Shown: positions 46,731 to 56,215 of the stretch, one piece after another
How positions within the stretch are numbered: position 1 is the stretch's first letter
Layout of the letters: each line of letters begins with the position of its first letter
Assembly (NCBI GenBank): GCA_963774405.1
Contig: CAVZEV010000003.1
Coordinates: 1 to 64,000, forward strand
Source of the DNA: VRUE01 sp963774405
GTDB lineage: Bacteria; Actinomycetota; Thermoleophilia; Solirubrobacterales; 70-9
DNA: 64,000 bases
Direction of reading: 5' to 3'
Translations under genes and position numbers: made by a program
Notes under the pieces: model-generated
The model's input: the letters and a program-made list of their open reading frames with translations, nothing else
Databases searched by the model: none
Told to the model about the DNA's origin: nothing

Positions 46731-48176
46731 CTACCGCCGGAGCTTCTCCTGGATTAGCCGGTTGACCTCGCCGCCGTCAGCGCGGCCCTTGGTCTGCTTC
46801 ATCACGGCGCCGACGATGGCGCCGATCGCCTTGCCGTTGCCCGCCTTGATCTGCTCAGCGGCATCCGGGTTGGCCTCGATCGCGGCGGCGACGATCGACT
46901 CGAGCTCACCGCTGTCGGAGATCTGGGCGAGTCCCTCGCGCTCGACGATCTCGGCTGGGTCCCCGCCCTCAGCGACCAGGGTGGCGAGGACGGTCTTACC
47001 GCTGCCGTGGGAGATCTTCTTCTCGTGGACCATGGCAACCAGAGCCGCCAGTGTCTCGGGCTCGACCTTGGACTCGGCGGCGCTCGCTTCGCCCTCCTGG
47101 CGCAAGGCGGCGGCAAGCTCCCCGGTTACCCAGTTGGCAACGACGCGGGGCTCGACGCCCTCCGCGTGCTTCGAGGCCTCCTCGAAGTAGGCCGCGGTCT
47201 CCGGATCGGCGCTCAGCAGCGCCGCCACGTCGTCGGGCAGACCGAGCTGCTCGCGGTAGCGCTCGGCCCGCGCCGCAGGCAGCTCCGGCAGCGACTCGCG
47301 GGCCTCGCGCAGCATCGCCTCGGTCGGCGCGATCGCGACCAGGTCCGGCTCGGGGAAGTAGCGGTAGTCGTGCGCCTCCTCCTTGGAGCGCAGCGGGTGC
47401 AGGCTGTCGTCCTCGGGATGGAAGTGGAGCGTCTCCTGCTCGACCGTCCCCCCCGCTTCGATCAGCTCGCGCTGGCGGGCCAGCTCGGCTTCGATCCCGC
47501 GCTCGAGGAAGCGGAAGCTGTTCATGTTCTTCAGCTCGGTCTTCGTCCCCAACTCCTCGCTGCCGGCGGGCCGCACCGAGATGTTGCCGTCGACGCGCAG
47601 GCTGCCCTCCTCCATGTTGACGTCGGAGACGCCGAGCTGGCGCACCGTCTCACGCAGCAGGCGAGCCCATGACGCGGCCTCGGCGGCGCTGCGCAGATCG
47701 GGCTCGGTGACGATCTCGACCAGCGGCGTGCCGCCACGGTTGAAGTCGACCAGCGAGGCGCCCGAGCCGTGAATCCGGCCCGACTCGCCGACGTGGATCA
47801 TCTTCGCCGCGTCCTCCTCGAGATGGGCGCGGTGAATTCGGATGTCTCCCAGGCGGCCGGCGCCGGCGATCGGAATGTCGTACTGACTGATCTGGTAGGC
47901 CTTCGGCGAGTCGGGATAGAAGTAGTTCTTGCGGTGGAAGATCGAGCGCGGCGCCACCTCGCACTCCAGCGCCGCGGCGATCTGCAGGGCGAAGCGGACC
48001 GCCTGCTCGTTGACCACCGGCAGCACCCCTGGATGGGCGAGGCAGACCGGACAGGTATGCACGTTGGGCTCGTCGCCAAAGGAGAGCTCACACCCGCAGA
48101 ACATCTTCGTCCTCGTCGCCAGCTGCACGTGAATCTCCAGCCCAATCACCGCCTCCAGCTCAGCCACCCTCTTCAC
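46731..48176 (-). CDS. gatB: aspartyl/glutamyl-tRNA(Asn/Gln) amidotransferase subunit B
   Basis: With GatA and GatC this subunit converts mischarged Glu-tRNA-Gln or Asp-tRNA-Asn. The 481-aa protein has EAVIGLEIHVQLATRTKMFC, four zinc-type Cys around CGCEL and CPVCLAHPG, FHRKNYFYPDSPKAYQISQY, DFNRGGTPLVEIVTEPDL, and a C-terminal YqeY-like tail domain that contacts tRNA. Two GTG codons (48176 and 48167) are possible starts. It overlaps the gatA 3' end. The gene order gatC-gatA-gatB is standard. Confidence 0.95.
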   Translation of the reverse strand: MKRVAELEAVIGLEIHVQLATRTKMFCGCELSFGDEPNVHTCPVCLAHPGVLPVVNEQAVRFALQIAAALECEVAPRSIFHRKNYFYPDSPKAYQISQYDIPIAGAGRLGDIRIHRAHLEEDAAKMIHVGESGRIHGSGASLVDFNRGGTPLVEIVTEPDLRSAAEAASWARLLRETVRQLGVSDVNMEEGSLRVDGNISVRPAGSEELGTKTELKNMNSFRFLERGIEAELARQRELIEAGGTVEQETLHFHPEDDSLHPLRSKEEAHDYRYFPEPDLVAIAPTEAMLREARESLPELPAARAERYREQLGLPDDVAALLSADPETAAYFEEASKHAEGVEPRVVANWVTGELAAALRQEGEASAAESKVEPETLAALVAMVHEKKISHGSGKTVLATLVAEGGDPAEIVEREGLAQISDSGELESIVAAAIEANPDAAEQIKAGNGKAIGAIVGAVMKQTKGRADGGEVNRLIQEKLRR

Positions 48177-49653
48177 CCCCTGTTCCGGTGCGCCTTTTGC
48201 TCTCTCCAGGTGCATAAGGCGCACCGGAGGGGCTGGCGTCGAAGCCGAGGCCCTGCTCGAGGGCGTAGGCGGCGTCGAGGAGCCGGCGCTCGGCGAAGGC
48301 GGGGGCGGCGATTTGGAAGCCGACCGGCAGCTCGGGGCCGCCGGCGGTGGGCCGGGCGAGGCCGGCCGGGATCGAGATCGCCGGGATGCCCGCGAGGCTC
48401 ATCGGCACGGTGAAGAAGTCGTTGAGGTACATCGAGAGCGGGTCGGCGGTCTTCTCGCCAAGTTCGAAGGCGACCGAGGGCGAGGTCGGGGTTACGACGA
48501 AGTCGACCCGGTCGAAGGCGCTCTTGAAGTCGCCGGCGATCTTCGTCCGCACCTTTTGCGCCTGGCCGTAGTAGGCGTCGTAGTAGCCGGAGGAGAGCGC
48601 GTAGGTGCCGAGCATGATCCGCCGCTTGACCTCGGCACCGAAGCCCTGCGCCCGGGTCTGCTCGTACATCTCGATCACGTCGCCGCTGGAGGGAGCGCGC
48701 ATCCCGTAGCGGACGCCGTCGTAGCGAGCGAGGTTCGATGAGGCCTCGGCCGGCGCGATCACGTAGTAGGCGGAGATGCCGTGCTCGGCGTGCGGCAGGG
48801 AGACGGTGTCGACCGTGCCGCCGAGGCTCTCAATCTTCTCCAGGGTCGCCTCGAAGACCGTGCGGACCCCGGCGTCGAAGTCCTGGCTGATCAGGTCGTC
48901 TGGAACTCCGAAGCGCAGGCCGGAGAGATCCTCGCGGTCGGGCAGGCCGGGCGATTTGGGCAGGCCGACCGAGGTCGAGTCGCGGGGGTCCTGCCCCTGC
49001 AGGATCACCAGCAGCAGGGCGGCATCGCTGACATCGCGGGTGAAGGGGCCGCACTGGTCCAGCGAGGAGGCGAAGGCGATCATGCCGTAGCGCGAGATCG
49101 CCCCGTAGGTGGGCTTGAGCCCGACGATGCCGCAGAGCGCCGCGGGCTGGCGGATCGAGCCGCCGGTGTCGGTGCCGATCGCCCACGGCGCGAGGCCGCC
49201 GGCGACCGCCGCGGCCGAGCCGCCCGAGGAGCCGCCGGGAACTCGCTCGCGGTCCCAGGGGTTGAGCACCGGGCCGTAGGCCGAGTTCTCGTTGGAGGAG
49301 CCCATCGCGAACTCGTCCATGTTGGTCTTGCCGAGGATCGGCGCCCCGGCCTCGATCAGCTTGCGCACGGCCGTGGCCGTGTAGGGGGGCTCGTAGCCCT
49401 CGAGGATGCGCGAGCCGGCCGTGGTCGGCACGCCCTCGGTGCAGAAGATGTCCTTGACCGCGATCGGGGCGATGCTCGGCCGCTCGACCGCGATCGGGCT
49501 CGCGCCGCCGTCCTCGTCGCGCCAGAGGTAGGCATTGAGCTCGTCGCCGGCGGCGGCCCGCCGCCAGGCGTCGGCGTACTCGCCCGCGTCGAGATCGCCC
49601 GCGGCCATCGCCCGATGGGCCTCGAGGGCCGTCAGCGTCAGCAGCTCGGTCAT
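48160..49653 (-). CDS. gatA: aspartyl/glutamyl-tRNA(Asn/Gln) amidotransferase subunit A
   Basis: This glutaminase subunit provides ammonia to GatB. The 497-aa amidase-signature protein has the catalytic Lys in APIAVKDIFCTEG and the Ser-cisSer region VPGGSSGGSAAAVAGG with GTDTGGSIRQPAALCG (nucleophile Ser). The C-terminal 22 residues (from SGAPYAPGESKRRTG) are encoded by a palindromic repeat (48184-48228) of 45 bp, so the frame is kept; GatA normally ends near the preceding GLGFDA. The stop lies inside gatB. Confidence 0.94.
   Translation of the reverse strand: MTELLTLTALEAHRAMAAGDLDAGEYADAWRRAAAGDELNAYLWRDEDGGASPIAVERPSIAPIAVKDIFCTEGVPTTAGSRILEGYEPPYTATAVRKLIEAGAPILGKTNMDEFAMGSSNENSAYGPVLNPWDRERVPGGSSGGSAAAVAGGLAPWAIGTDTGGSIRQPAALCGIVGLKPTYGAISRYGMIAFASSLDQCGPFTRDVSDAALLLVILQGQDPRDSTSVGLPKSPGLPDREDLSGLRFGVPDDLISQDFDAGVRTVFEATLEKIESLGGTVDTVSLPHAEHGISAYYVIAPAEASSNLARYDGVRYGMRAPSSGDVIEMYEQTRAQGFGAEVKRRIMLGTYALSSGYYDAYYGQAQKVRTKIAGDFKSAFDRVDFVVTPTSPSVAFELGEKTADPLSMYLNDFFTVPMSLAGIPAISIPAGLARPTAGGPELPVGFQIAAPAFAERRLLDAAYALEQGLGFDASPSGAPYAPGESKRRTGTGGEEGG
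48184..48228. repeat. palindrome of the TCCGGTGCGCCTT family inside the gatA 3' end
   Basis: The arms TCCGGTGCGCCTT (48184-48196) and AAGGCGCACCGGA (48216-48228) match over 13 bp with a 19-nt centre. The same arm word occurs at 13018-13064 and 27081-27127. Here it is in protein-coding sequence, 8 bp from the gatB start, adding residues to GatA and possibly affecting the coupling of gatA and gatB. Confidence 0.75.
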
Positions 49654-49944
49654 CTATTCCTCGGCCTGGGGCGAGGGAACGCGGAAGGCGCCCTCGGCGG
49701 GATCGGGTGCCGAGGCGAGCGCCACCTCGGGCGGCAGGCTCTGGTGAGGCACGTCGGCGCGCAGGACGTTCTCCAGCTCGACCACGTGCGAGGTCGGCTC
49801 GACGCCATCGAGGTCGAGCTCGGCGATCCGGTCGACGTGCTCGAGGATGCCCGAGAGCTCGCCGGCCATCCGCTCGACCTCCTTCTCGGAGAGGCCGAGG
49901 CGGGCCAGCTTCGCCACGTGCAGTACCTGCTCTCGCTCGATCAC
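49654..49944 (-). CDS. gatC: aspartyl/glutamyl-tRNA(Asn/Gln) amidotransferase subunit C
   Basis: This small subunit stabilises the GatA-GatB complex. The 96-aa protein has the typical VLHVAKLARLGLSEKEVERM start and GVEPTSHVVELENVLRADV. The stop codon directly abuts the gatA ATG. The GTG start at 49944 has a TAGAAT box 8 nt upstream, so the whole gatCAB operon likely has a leaderless first gene. Confidence 0.93.
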   Translation of the reverse strand: MIEREQVLHVAKLARLGLSEKEVERMAGELSGILEHVDRIAELDLDGVEPTSHVVELENVLRADVPHQSLPPEVALASAPDPAEGAFRVPSPQAEE

Positions 49945-49952
49945 GGCGGCCG

Positions 49953-49978
49953 ATTCTAGGCGGCTCGCCAGTTAGAGT
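49953..49978. promoter_or_regulatory. divergent -10 boxes for gatCAB and the 49989 gene
   Basis: TAGAAT on the minus strand (49958-49953) is 8 nt before the gatC GTG. TAGAGT on the plus strand (49973-49978) is 10 nt before the ATG at 49989. No RBS is seen for either. Confidence 0.4.
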
Positions 49979-49988
49979 CAGCGCCGGG

Positions 49989-50432
49989 ATGAGAGGCGAG
50001 CGCGCAGAGAAGTTCGTGGTCTTGAGCCTGCGGCTGTTGGCGGTCTCCTTCGCCGTCGTCGGAATCCTCTTCATCGCCGTCCCCAGCGGCGTCCTCGACG
50101 TGATCTCCGATGTCGGCGAATGGTTCGGCAACAGCACCAGGGCCCCGCACACCCAGGAGGACCTCTGGCTGGCGCTCGCCTTCGCCTACATGGTCGTGAT
50201 CACCGGCATCTGTCTGGTTGCGCAGATGGACGTGGTCCGCTACCGCCCGCTGCTGCTCATTCTCGCCGCCGGCAAGACCACCTCCTCGCTCGGCTCGCTC
50301 GCCTTCTTCCTGGTCGACGAACACGTCTTCATCTACCTGCTCAACTTCCTCGTCGACGGCTTCCTCGCCCTGCTCTCGCTCTGGCTCTTCTCCCTGGCCG
50401 GCCGCATCGGTCGGCCCGCGGCGCCCGGCTGA
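49989..50432 (+). CDS. membrane protein of unknown function
   Basis: The 147-aa protein has four predicted membrane segments: LSLRLLAVSFAVVGILFIAV, DLWLALAFAYMVVITGICLV, PLLLILAAGKTTSSLGSLAF and IYLLNFLVDGFLALLSLWLF. No catalytic motif is visible. It precedes the GMC oxidoreductase in the same reading frame, separated by one TGA stop and 60 bp, so the two are probably co-transcribed and the membrane protein may anchor or supply quinone/electron contact to the oxidase (inference). Confidence 0.7.
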   Translation: MRGERAEKFVVLSLRLLAVSFAVVGILFIAVPSGVLDVISDVGEWFGNSTRAPHTQEDLWLALAFAYMVVITGICLVAQMDVVRYRPLLLILAAGKTTSSLGSLAFFLVDEHVFIYLLNFLVDGFLALLSLWLFSLAGRIGRPAAPG

Positions 50433-50492
50433 CAGCGCCCGCCGGGGCTCTCCGCCGCCGAGCAGCGCACCCTGAGCGCGATCTGCGCGGCG

Positions 50493-52385
50493 ATGGCACC
50501 GGGCCTCGACGGCCTGCCCGCGGCCGAGCGCGAGCTCGACGTCTCCGGCCCGGTCGCCGAGTTCCTGCGCTCGGTCTCACCGCGGGCGCTGACCCGGATC
50601 AGGCTCGGCCTGCGCGCCTTCGAGTGGCTGCCCTTCCCCTGGCGCTTCAGCCGTCTCGACCCGGCCGGCCGCGAGGACTTCCTGCGCGGCATGGAGACGG
50701 CGCGGTTCGGCCTCTACCACGAGCTGCTGCTGATGGCCAAGGTCTTCGCCACGCTGGGCAGCGCCGTCGCGCCGGAGGTCGAGCGGCGGATCGGATTCAA
50801 CGTGAGCTGCCGGCTGGCCGACGGCTCCCGGCCCGAGCCCGCCGCCCCGCTGGGCGCGACTGAGCCGGCGGGCGACGAAGAGGAATGCGACGTGATCGTC
50901 GTCGGCTCCGGCGCCGGCGGCGCGGTCGCCGCCGCGACCCTCGCCGAGGCCGGGCTCGACGTGATCGTGCTCGAGGCGGGCGAGAGCTTCAACCGGGAGA
51001 GCTACCCGGAGGAACCGCTGGACGCGATCGCCGCCCTCTACCGCGACGGCGGCCTGACGATTGCCGAGGGGCGACCGCCGATCCCGGTGCCGGTGGCGCG
51101 CACCGTCGGCGGCACCACGGTGGTCAACTCGGGAACATGCTTCCGCGCTCCCGATCCGCTGCTCGAGGAGTGGAGCCGGCGCTTCGGCATCGAGTGGGCA
51201 ACCGACCTCGACCACGAGTTCAGCGAGGCCGAGGATTTCCTCCGGGTCACCCGACTCGACCCCGAGCGAATGGGACGCAATGGGCAACTCGCGATGGAGG
51301 GAGCAGGCGCGCTCGGTGCTTCCGGCGGCCCGATCTCCCGCAACGCCGGCAGCTGCGTGCAGTGCAGCTCCTGTCCCTTCGGCTGCGAGATCGACGCCAA
51401 GCGCGGCATGCACGTCAGCTACCTGCCGCGCGCCGTGGCGGCAGGCGCACGGCTGCGCACGGGCGTGGAGGCACAGCGGGTCCTGATCGAGAACGGCCGC
51501 GCGGTCGGGATTCGGCGTGGCGCTTTCTTCCCCCACGTCAGGGAAGAACGCCACACCCAGCAGCCGCATCCCTTTGCCGTGCGGGCGCGAGTCGCCACCA
51601 TCGTCGCCGGGGGAGCGCTTGGCACGCCCGAGCTGCTGCTGCGCTCAGGCCTCGGCGGCCGTCGGGTCGGGCGCAACCTCCACATCCACCCCGCCTGCTG
51701 GGTCGGCGCCCGCTACGAGGAGGAGGTGCGCGGCTGGGACGGCGTGATGCAGAGCTATTACATTGACCAGTGGGAGCCCCAGCGCCTCCTGCTCGAGGCC
51801 ACCTTCACCCCGCTTGCCTTCGGTGGCGCCTGGCTCCCCGGCGTCGGCCACGCCCACCAACGCTCGATGCTCGAATTCGGCCACATCGGCTCGATCGGCG
51901 TCCACCTCTCAGACCAGTCCAGCGGCCAAGTGGGCCTCGCCGGCGACGGCTCCCTCCGAGCCCGCTTCAAGCTGACGAAAGACGACGCCGACCGCCTCAC
52001 CTTCGGCATCGCCCGCGCCGCCGAAATCCACTTCGCCGCCGGCGCCACCGAGGTCTACCCCAACATCGCTCGCGTCGGCACGCTAACTCCCGACAGGCTC
52101 GCCACCTTCGAGTCGACCCGCTTCAAGCCCTCGGAGTTGCGTCTCGAGGCATTCCACCCGATGGGCACCGCCCGGATAGCTGGCGAGGGCGACGGGGTCT
52201 GCGCCCCCGACGGCTCGGTCCACGGCACTACCGACCTCTACGTCGCCGACGCCTCCCTCTTCCCCACCTCCGTCGGCGTCAATCCGATGATGACGGTCAT
52301 CGCCTTCTCCGCCCGTATAGCGGGTGAGCTCGCACAGAGGCGCCGGGTGACCCCTCCCAAAACGAGCGGCAGGAGCCGCTCTTGA
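50493..52385 (+). CDS. GMC-family FAD-dependent oxidoreductase (long-chain alcohol oxidase type)
   Basis: The 630-aa protein has the FAD motif VVGSGAGGAVAAATLAEAG (about residue 135), GGTTVVNSGTCFRAP, a Cys cluster CVQCSSCPFGC (four Cys), and the C-terminal FHPMGTARIAG ... GVNPMMTVIAFSARIAG with the catalytic His/Asn. The Cys cluster and N-terminal helical extension recall the long-chain fatty alcohol oxidase group. The region before this ATG, back to the TGA at 50430, also reads as plausible protein (LSAAEQRTLSAICAAM) but has no ATG, GTG or TTG, so the start is uncertain. The 3' end lies in a long palindrome. Confidence 0.88.
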   Translation: MAPGLDGLPAAERELDVSGPVAEFLRSVSPRALTRIRLGLRAFEWLPFPWRFSRLDPAGREDFLRGMETARFGLYHELLLMAKVFATLGSAVAPEVERRIGFNVSCRLADGSRPEPAAPLGATEPAGDEEECDVIVVGSGAGGAVAAATLAEAGLDVIVLEAGESFNRESYPEEPLDAIAALYRDGGLTIAEGRPPIPVPVARTVGGTTVVNSGTCFRAPDPLLEEWSRRFGIEWATDLDHEFSEAEDFLRVTRLDPERMGRNGQLAMEGAGALGASGGPISRNAGSCVQCSSCPFGCEIDAKRGMHVSYLPRAVAAGARLRTGVEAQRVLIENGRAVGIRRGAFFPHVREERHTQQPHPFAVRARVATIVAGGALGTPELLLRSGLGGRRVGRNLHIHPACWVGARYEEEVRGWDGVMQSYYIDQWEPQRLLLEATFTPLAFGGAWLPGVGHAHQRSMLEFGHIGSIGVHLSDQSSGQVGLAGDGSLRARFKLTKDDADRLTFGIARAAEIHFAAGATEVYPNIARVGTLTPDRLATFESTRFKPSELRLEAFHPMGTARIAGEGDGVCAPDGSVHGTTDLYVADASLFPTSVGVNPMMTVIAFSARIAGELAQRRRVTPPKTSGRSRS

Positions 52386-52410
52386 CTGTTTTGGGAGGGG
52401 TCACCCGGCG
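52341..52410. repeat. nested palindrome covering the GMC gene 3' end
   Basis: Perfect 23-bp outer arms (52341-52363, beginning CGCCGGGTGACCCC, and 52388-52410) enclose an inner stem GAGCGGC-agga-GCCGCTC (52364-52381). The GMC stop codon (52383-52385) is inside it, and the convergent gene ends just after it. There is no T-run. Confidence 0.8.
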
Positions 52411-52427
52411 CCCCTCCCTACGGACAC

Positions 52428-53059
52428 TCAGCTACTTGGCGGTGGAGGAGGTGGAGGCGAGCTGGGAGGTGGAGGCGGCGGAGCCGAGGACGCGGGGGGT
52501 GGCGGAGGCGGTGTCGATGCGGAGGCGGAGGCGTCGTCGTCGTGTGCTGCTGCGGCGGCGTCGACCCCCCACCGGACAGCCGATCGGCCGCGTCGCCGAA
52601 GGTGATTCCTTCTTCTTTCATCGTGCTGTACCCGCCATATGCGATGCCGCCTGCAGCGATGAGGCCCAGGAAGATGCCAACACTGAGCGTGGCATCGACC
52701 GAGACGCCGCCATAACTGCCAAAGCTAGGCGGATCGATGATGCGGAAGAGGATCAGCAGGACGGAGATCACGCCGAGGACGGTGACGATCGTGCTCATCG
52801 GGACCGATGGCTCATACGGCGAGTCGGCGAGGCGCAGGCCGGCCATCACCAGCGCGGCGACGATCGCGACAACGAGAACGATCGGGATGAAGTCGAGCGC
52901 GTCCCAGGCGCTGCCTCCGCTGCCCGGAACGCTGCCCGAGAAGCCGCCGACACCGGAAACTTCGACGCCGAACCAGTCGAAGAACATGAAGATGAAGAGC
53001 AGGATCGCCGAGCCGCCCGCGATCTTCTCCCCTGGACTGAGCTTGTCTAGATGTTCCAT
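52428..53059 (-). CDS. membrane protein with proline-rich tail (likely one indel)
   Basis: The protein has about four membrane segments: AGGSAILLFIFMFFDWFG, FIPIVLVVAIVAALVMAGL, STIVTVLGVISVLLILFRII and TLSVGIFLGLIAAGGIAYGG, and then DAADRLSGGGSTPP. After TTTTPPPP the given frame turns into an Arg/His-rich tail. A one-base shift near 52535 instead gives a Pro/Ser tail ending PPPPPSS, with stop at 52428, which looks far more natural. A GGAGG RBS precedes the ATG at 53059. Function unknown; the architecture resembles actinobacterial DUF proteins with four TMs. Confidence 0.65.
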
Positions 53060-53093
53060 CGATCCTCCGGTTGAGCTAGGGGTCGGGCCGACA

Positions 53094-53943
53094 CTACACC
53101 CGGGCTCGCGCGGCAGCCAACGTATTTACGAGCAGCATCGCGATTGTCATCGGGCCGACACCGCCGGGCACCGGAGTGATCGCGGCGGCGACCTCGGCGG
53201 CCGCTGCGAAGTCGACATCGCCGACCAGGCCGTCGTCGGTTCGGTTGACGCCGACGTCGATCACGACAGCGCCCGGCTTGATCGCGTCGGCGCCGAGCAG
53301 CCGCGGCGAGCCGACCGCCGCGACCAGCACGTCGGCGCGACGACAGGTCGCCGCCAGGTCGCGCGTGCGGGAATGGCAGACGGTCACCGTCGCGTTAGCG
53401 GCGAGCAGCAGGCGCGAGACCGGAACGCCGACCAGCTTCGAGCGTCCCACGACGACCGCCTCGGCACCTTCGAGATCGACTCCCTCGTGCCGCAGCAGCT
53501 CCATCACGCCCGCCGGCGTGCAGGGCACGAGGCCGGGCATGCCATGCGCCAGTAGCCCGGCATTGACCGGCGTAAGGCCGTCGACGTCCTTGGCCGGATC
53601 GATCGCGGCGACGACCCGGTCGGGGTCGATGTGATTGGGCACCGGCAGCTGCACGAGGACGCCGTCGACGTCATCGTCAGCGCCAAGCTCGGCGACCAGG
53701 CCAAGCAGCTCGCGCTCGCTGGTCTCGGCGGGAAGCCCGTGGTGCGCGGATCGCATCCCGGCCTCCTCGCAGGCCCGGTGCTTGTTGCGAACGTAGACCT
53801 CGGAGGCGGGATCGTCGCCGACGATCACGGTGACGAGCAGCCGGGGCGCGGCCCTGCTCGCCCGCGAAGGTCGCCACCTCCCCGGCCACCCGCTCGCGTA
53901 CCGAGACCGCCACCGCTTTGCCGTCGATGATTCGCGCTGACAT
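53094..53943 (-). CDS. folD: bifunctional methylenetetrahydrofolate dehydrogenase / cyclohydrolase (frameshifted in this sequence)
   Basis: This enzyme interconverts one-carbon folates with NADP. The ATG at 53943 starts SARIIDGKAVAVSVRERVAG. Near 53848 one extra base shifts the frame; removing it gives RAPLLVTVIVGDDPASEVYV and onward. Catalytic and binding motifs are YVRNKHRACEEAGM (Lys), VQLPVPNHIDPDRV, VVGRSKLVGVPVSRLLL and TPVPGGVGPMTIAMLL. The corrected length is 282 aa. It follows pcrA by 5 bp on the same strand. Confidence 0.9.
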
Positions 53944-53948
53944 CTTTC

Positions 53949-56215
53949 CTATCTCCTCCGGATCGGTGCGTAATCGGCCATCAGCTTGCGCTCGGTGCCG
54001 TCAGCGGAGAAGCGCACGACGACGACGCCCCCCGGCTCGACCGCCGTCACCACGCCGTCGCCGAAGCCGGCGTGGACGACGTCGTCGCCGGTCTGCAGCT
54101 CCAGGGTCGGGCCGGGATCGATCGGCGCCGCGGCTTCGCCCGAGTCCCAGCCGATGCCGGCGGCCGAGCCCGGCGCGCTGGAGTGGCGCTCGGTCAGCTC
54201 AGCAGGGAGCTCGTCGATGAAACGCGAGGGCAGGTTGCGCTCGGAGCGGCCGAAGAGGCTGCGTTCGCGCGCCCAGGTCATGTAAAGGCGCCGGCGGGCG
54301 CGGGTGATGCCGACGTAACAGAGCCGCCGCTCCTCCTCCTCTCCCCCTCTTCCAGGGCCCGCATGTGGGGGAAGGCGCCGTCCTCGCAGCCGAGGATGAA
54401 GACCGTGTCGTACTCGAGCCCCTTGGCGTTGTGCAGAGTCATCAGCGTCACCAGCGACTCCCGCTCGCCGTCGAGCAGGTCGTCCTGCTGGCTGTAGAGG
54501 GAGATCTGCTGCAGGTACTCCTCCAGGGGCGTCAAATCGGCGTTCTCGCCCTCCTGCTCGCGCTCGATGTCGAACTCGGCGGCGCCGGCGATCAGCGCCT
54601 CGAGGTTCTCGGCCCGGCCCTCGGCCTCGACCGTGCGCTCGGCCGAGAGCGCTTCCAGGTAGCCGCTCTCGTTCAGCACCGCCTCGAGCAGCCCCGCCAC
54701 CGGACCTTCCTCCTCGGCCCGTTCGCGCAGGCCCGCCATCGTCTCGTAGAAGCGGCCGACCGCCTTGATCGCGCCGCCATTGAGGCCCGGAACCTCCTCG
54801 ACCGCCTCGATCACCTCCCAGATCGTCTTGCCTGTGGTGTTGGCGTGCGAGGCGATCCGACCCTGGGTCGTGTTGCCGATTCCCCGCCGGGGCGAGTTGA
54901 CGATGCGGGCGAAGGAGACCTGGTCGGCCGGGTTGGCGAGCAGGCTGAGGTAGCCGACCGCGTCCTTGATCTCGGCCCGTTCGTAGAACTTGGTGCCGCC
55001 GATGACCTGGTAGGCGACGTCGAAGCGGTTGAGCGTGTCCTCCAGCACCCGGCTCATCGCGTTGGTGCGGTAGAAGACGGCGACGTCCTCGCGCTCGACC
55101 CCCTCCTCCTCGGCGAGGCGCTCGATCTCCCCCGCCACCCAGCGCGCCTCCTCGTGCTCGTCGGAGAGCTCGGAGAGATGCACCGGCTCACCGCCGGCGA
55201 TCTCAGTCCAGATCTCCTTCGGGCTGGCGCTCGCGGTTGTTCGACCACCGCGTTGGCGGCGGAGAGGATCGTCTGGGTCGAGCGATAGTTCTGCTCGAGC
55301 TTGACCACTTCGGCTTCGGGAAAGTCCTGCTCGAAGTCAAGGATGTTGCGGATATCGGCGTGCCGGAAGCCGTAAATCGACTGGTCCTCGTCGCCGACCA
55401 CCATCAGGTTGCCGTGCTCCTCGGTGAGCAACTGCAGCAAGCGGTACTGGGCGTGGTTGGTGTCCTGGTACTCGTCGACGAGGACGTGGCGGAAGGTGCG
55501 GCGCCAGCGCTTGCGCGCCTCGTCGGAGACCTCCAGCGCGTTGACCGTGCGGACCAGCAGGTCGTCGAAGTCCATCGCGTTGGCCTCGAGCATGCGCTTC
55601 TCGTAGAGCTCGTAGGCCGCGGCGGCGGTTTCCTCGAAGACGCTGCCCTGCGCCTGCGGCGTAGGCGGCGGCGTCGACGAGCTTGTTCTTGGCGCCGGAG
55701 ATCTGCGAGCGGATCGCCCGCGGCGGGTAGCGTTTCGGGTCGATCCCGAGCTCGTTCATGCAGCGCTTGAGCATGCGCAGCGAGTCGGACTCGTCGTAGA
55801 TGGTGAAGCCGTGCGGGAGTAGCCGAGCCTCTCGGCGTCGGCGCGCAGCATCCGCGCGCAGGCGGAGTGGAAGGTGGTGACCCACATCGCCCGCACCGAG
55901 CGGCCGACCAGCGCCCCGACCCGCTCGCGCATCTCGCTCGCCGCCTTGTTGGTGAAGGTGATCGCGAGGATCTCGCCCGGCCGCGCCGCGCCCGGTCGCC
56001 AGCAGATAGGCGATGCGGTGGGTCAGCACCCGGGTCTTGCCCGAGCCCGCGCCGGCGAGGACCAGCAGCGGGCCCTCGCCGTGGAGCACCGCCTTGCGCT
56101 GCGGCTCGTTGAGCCCGGCGAGCAGGCGCTCGGCGCGGTCGGCGCCGGCTTCGATCGGGGCGGCGCCGCCAGGCTCGGGCCCTCCGGTGGTCTCGGGCTC
56201 GCTCTGCAGCGTCAC
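53949..56215 (-). CDS. pcrA: UvrD/PcrA-type superfamily I DNA helicase (several frameshifts in this sequence)
   Basis: This 3'-5' helicase acts in repair and replication restart. In order: LNEPQRKAVLHGEGPLLVLA and Walker A GAGSGKTRVLTHRIAYLLA, SLRMLKRCMNELGIDPKRYP, Walker B VDEYQDTNHAQYRLLQLL, GDEDQSIYGFRHADI, QNYRSTQTIL, motif V MTLHNAKGLEYDTVF, and the C-terminal GDDVVHAGFGDGVVTAVE. At least five frame changes are needed (near 55990, 55815, 55660, 55240 and 54345) for one ~755-residue protein. GTG at 56215 overlaps the upstream lipoprotein stop. Intact motifs throughout suggest sequencing indels, though decay cannot be excluded. Confidence 0.85.

Noticed and set aside
52382..53050. Plus-strand open frame opposite the four-TM membrane protein
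   Set aside because: It is rich in Arg and Gly, lies antisense to a protein with clear membrane segments and an RBS, and starts inside a palindrome.
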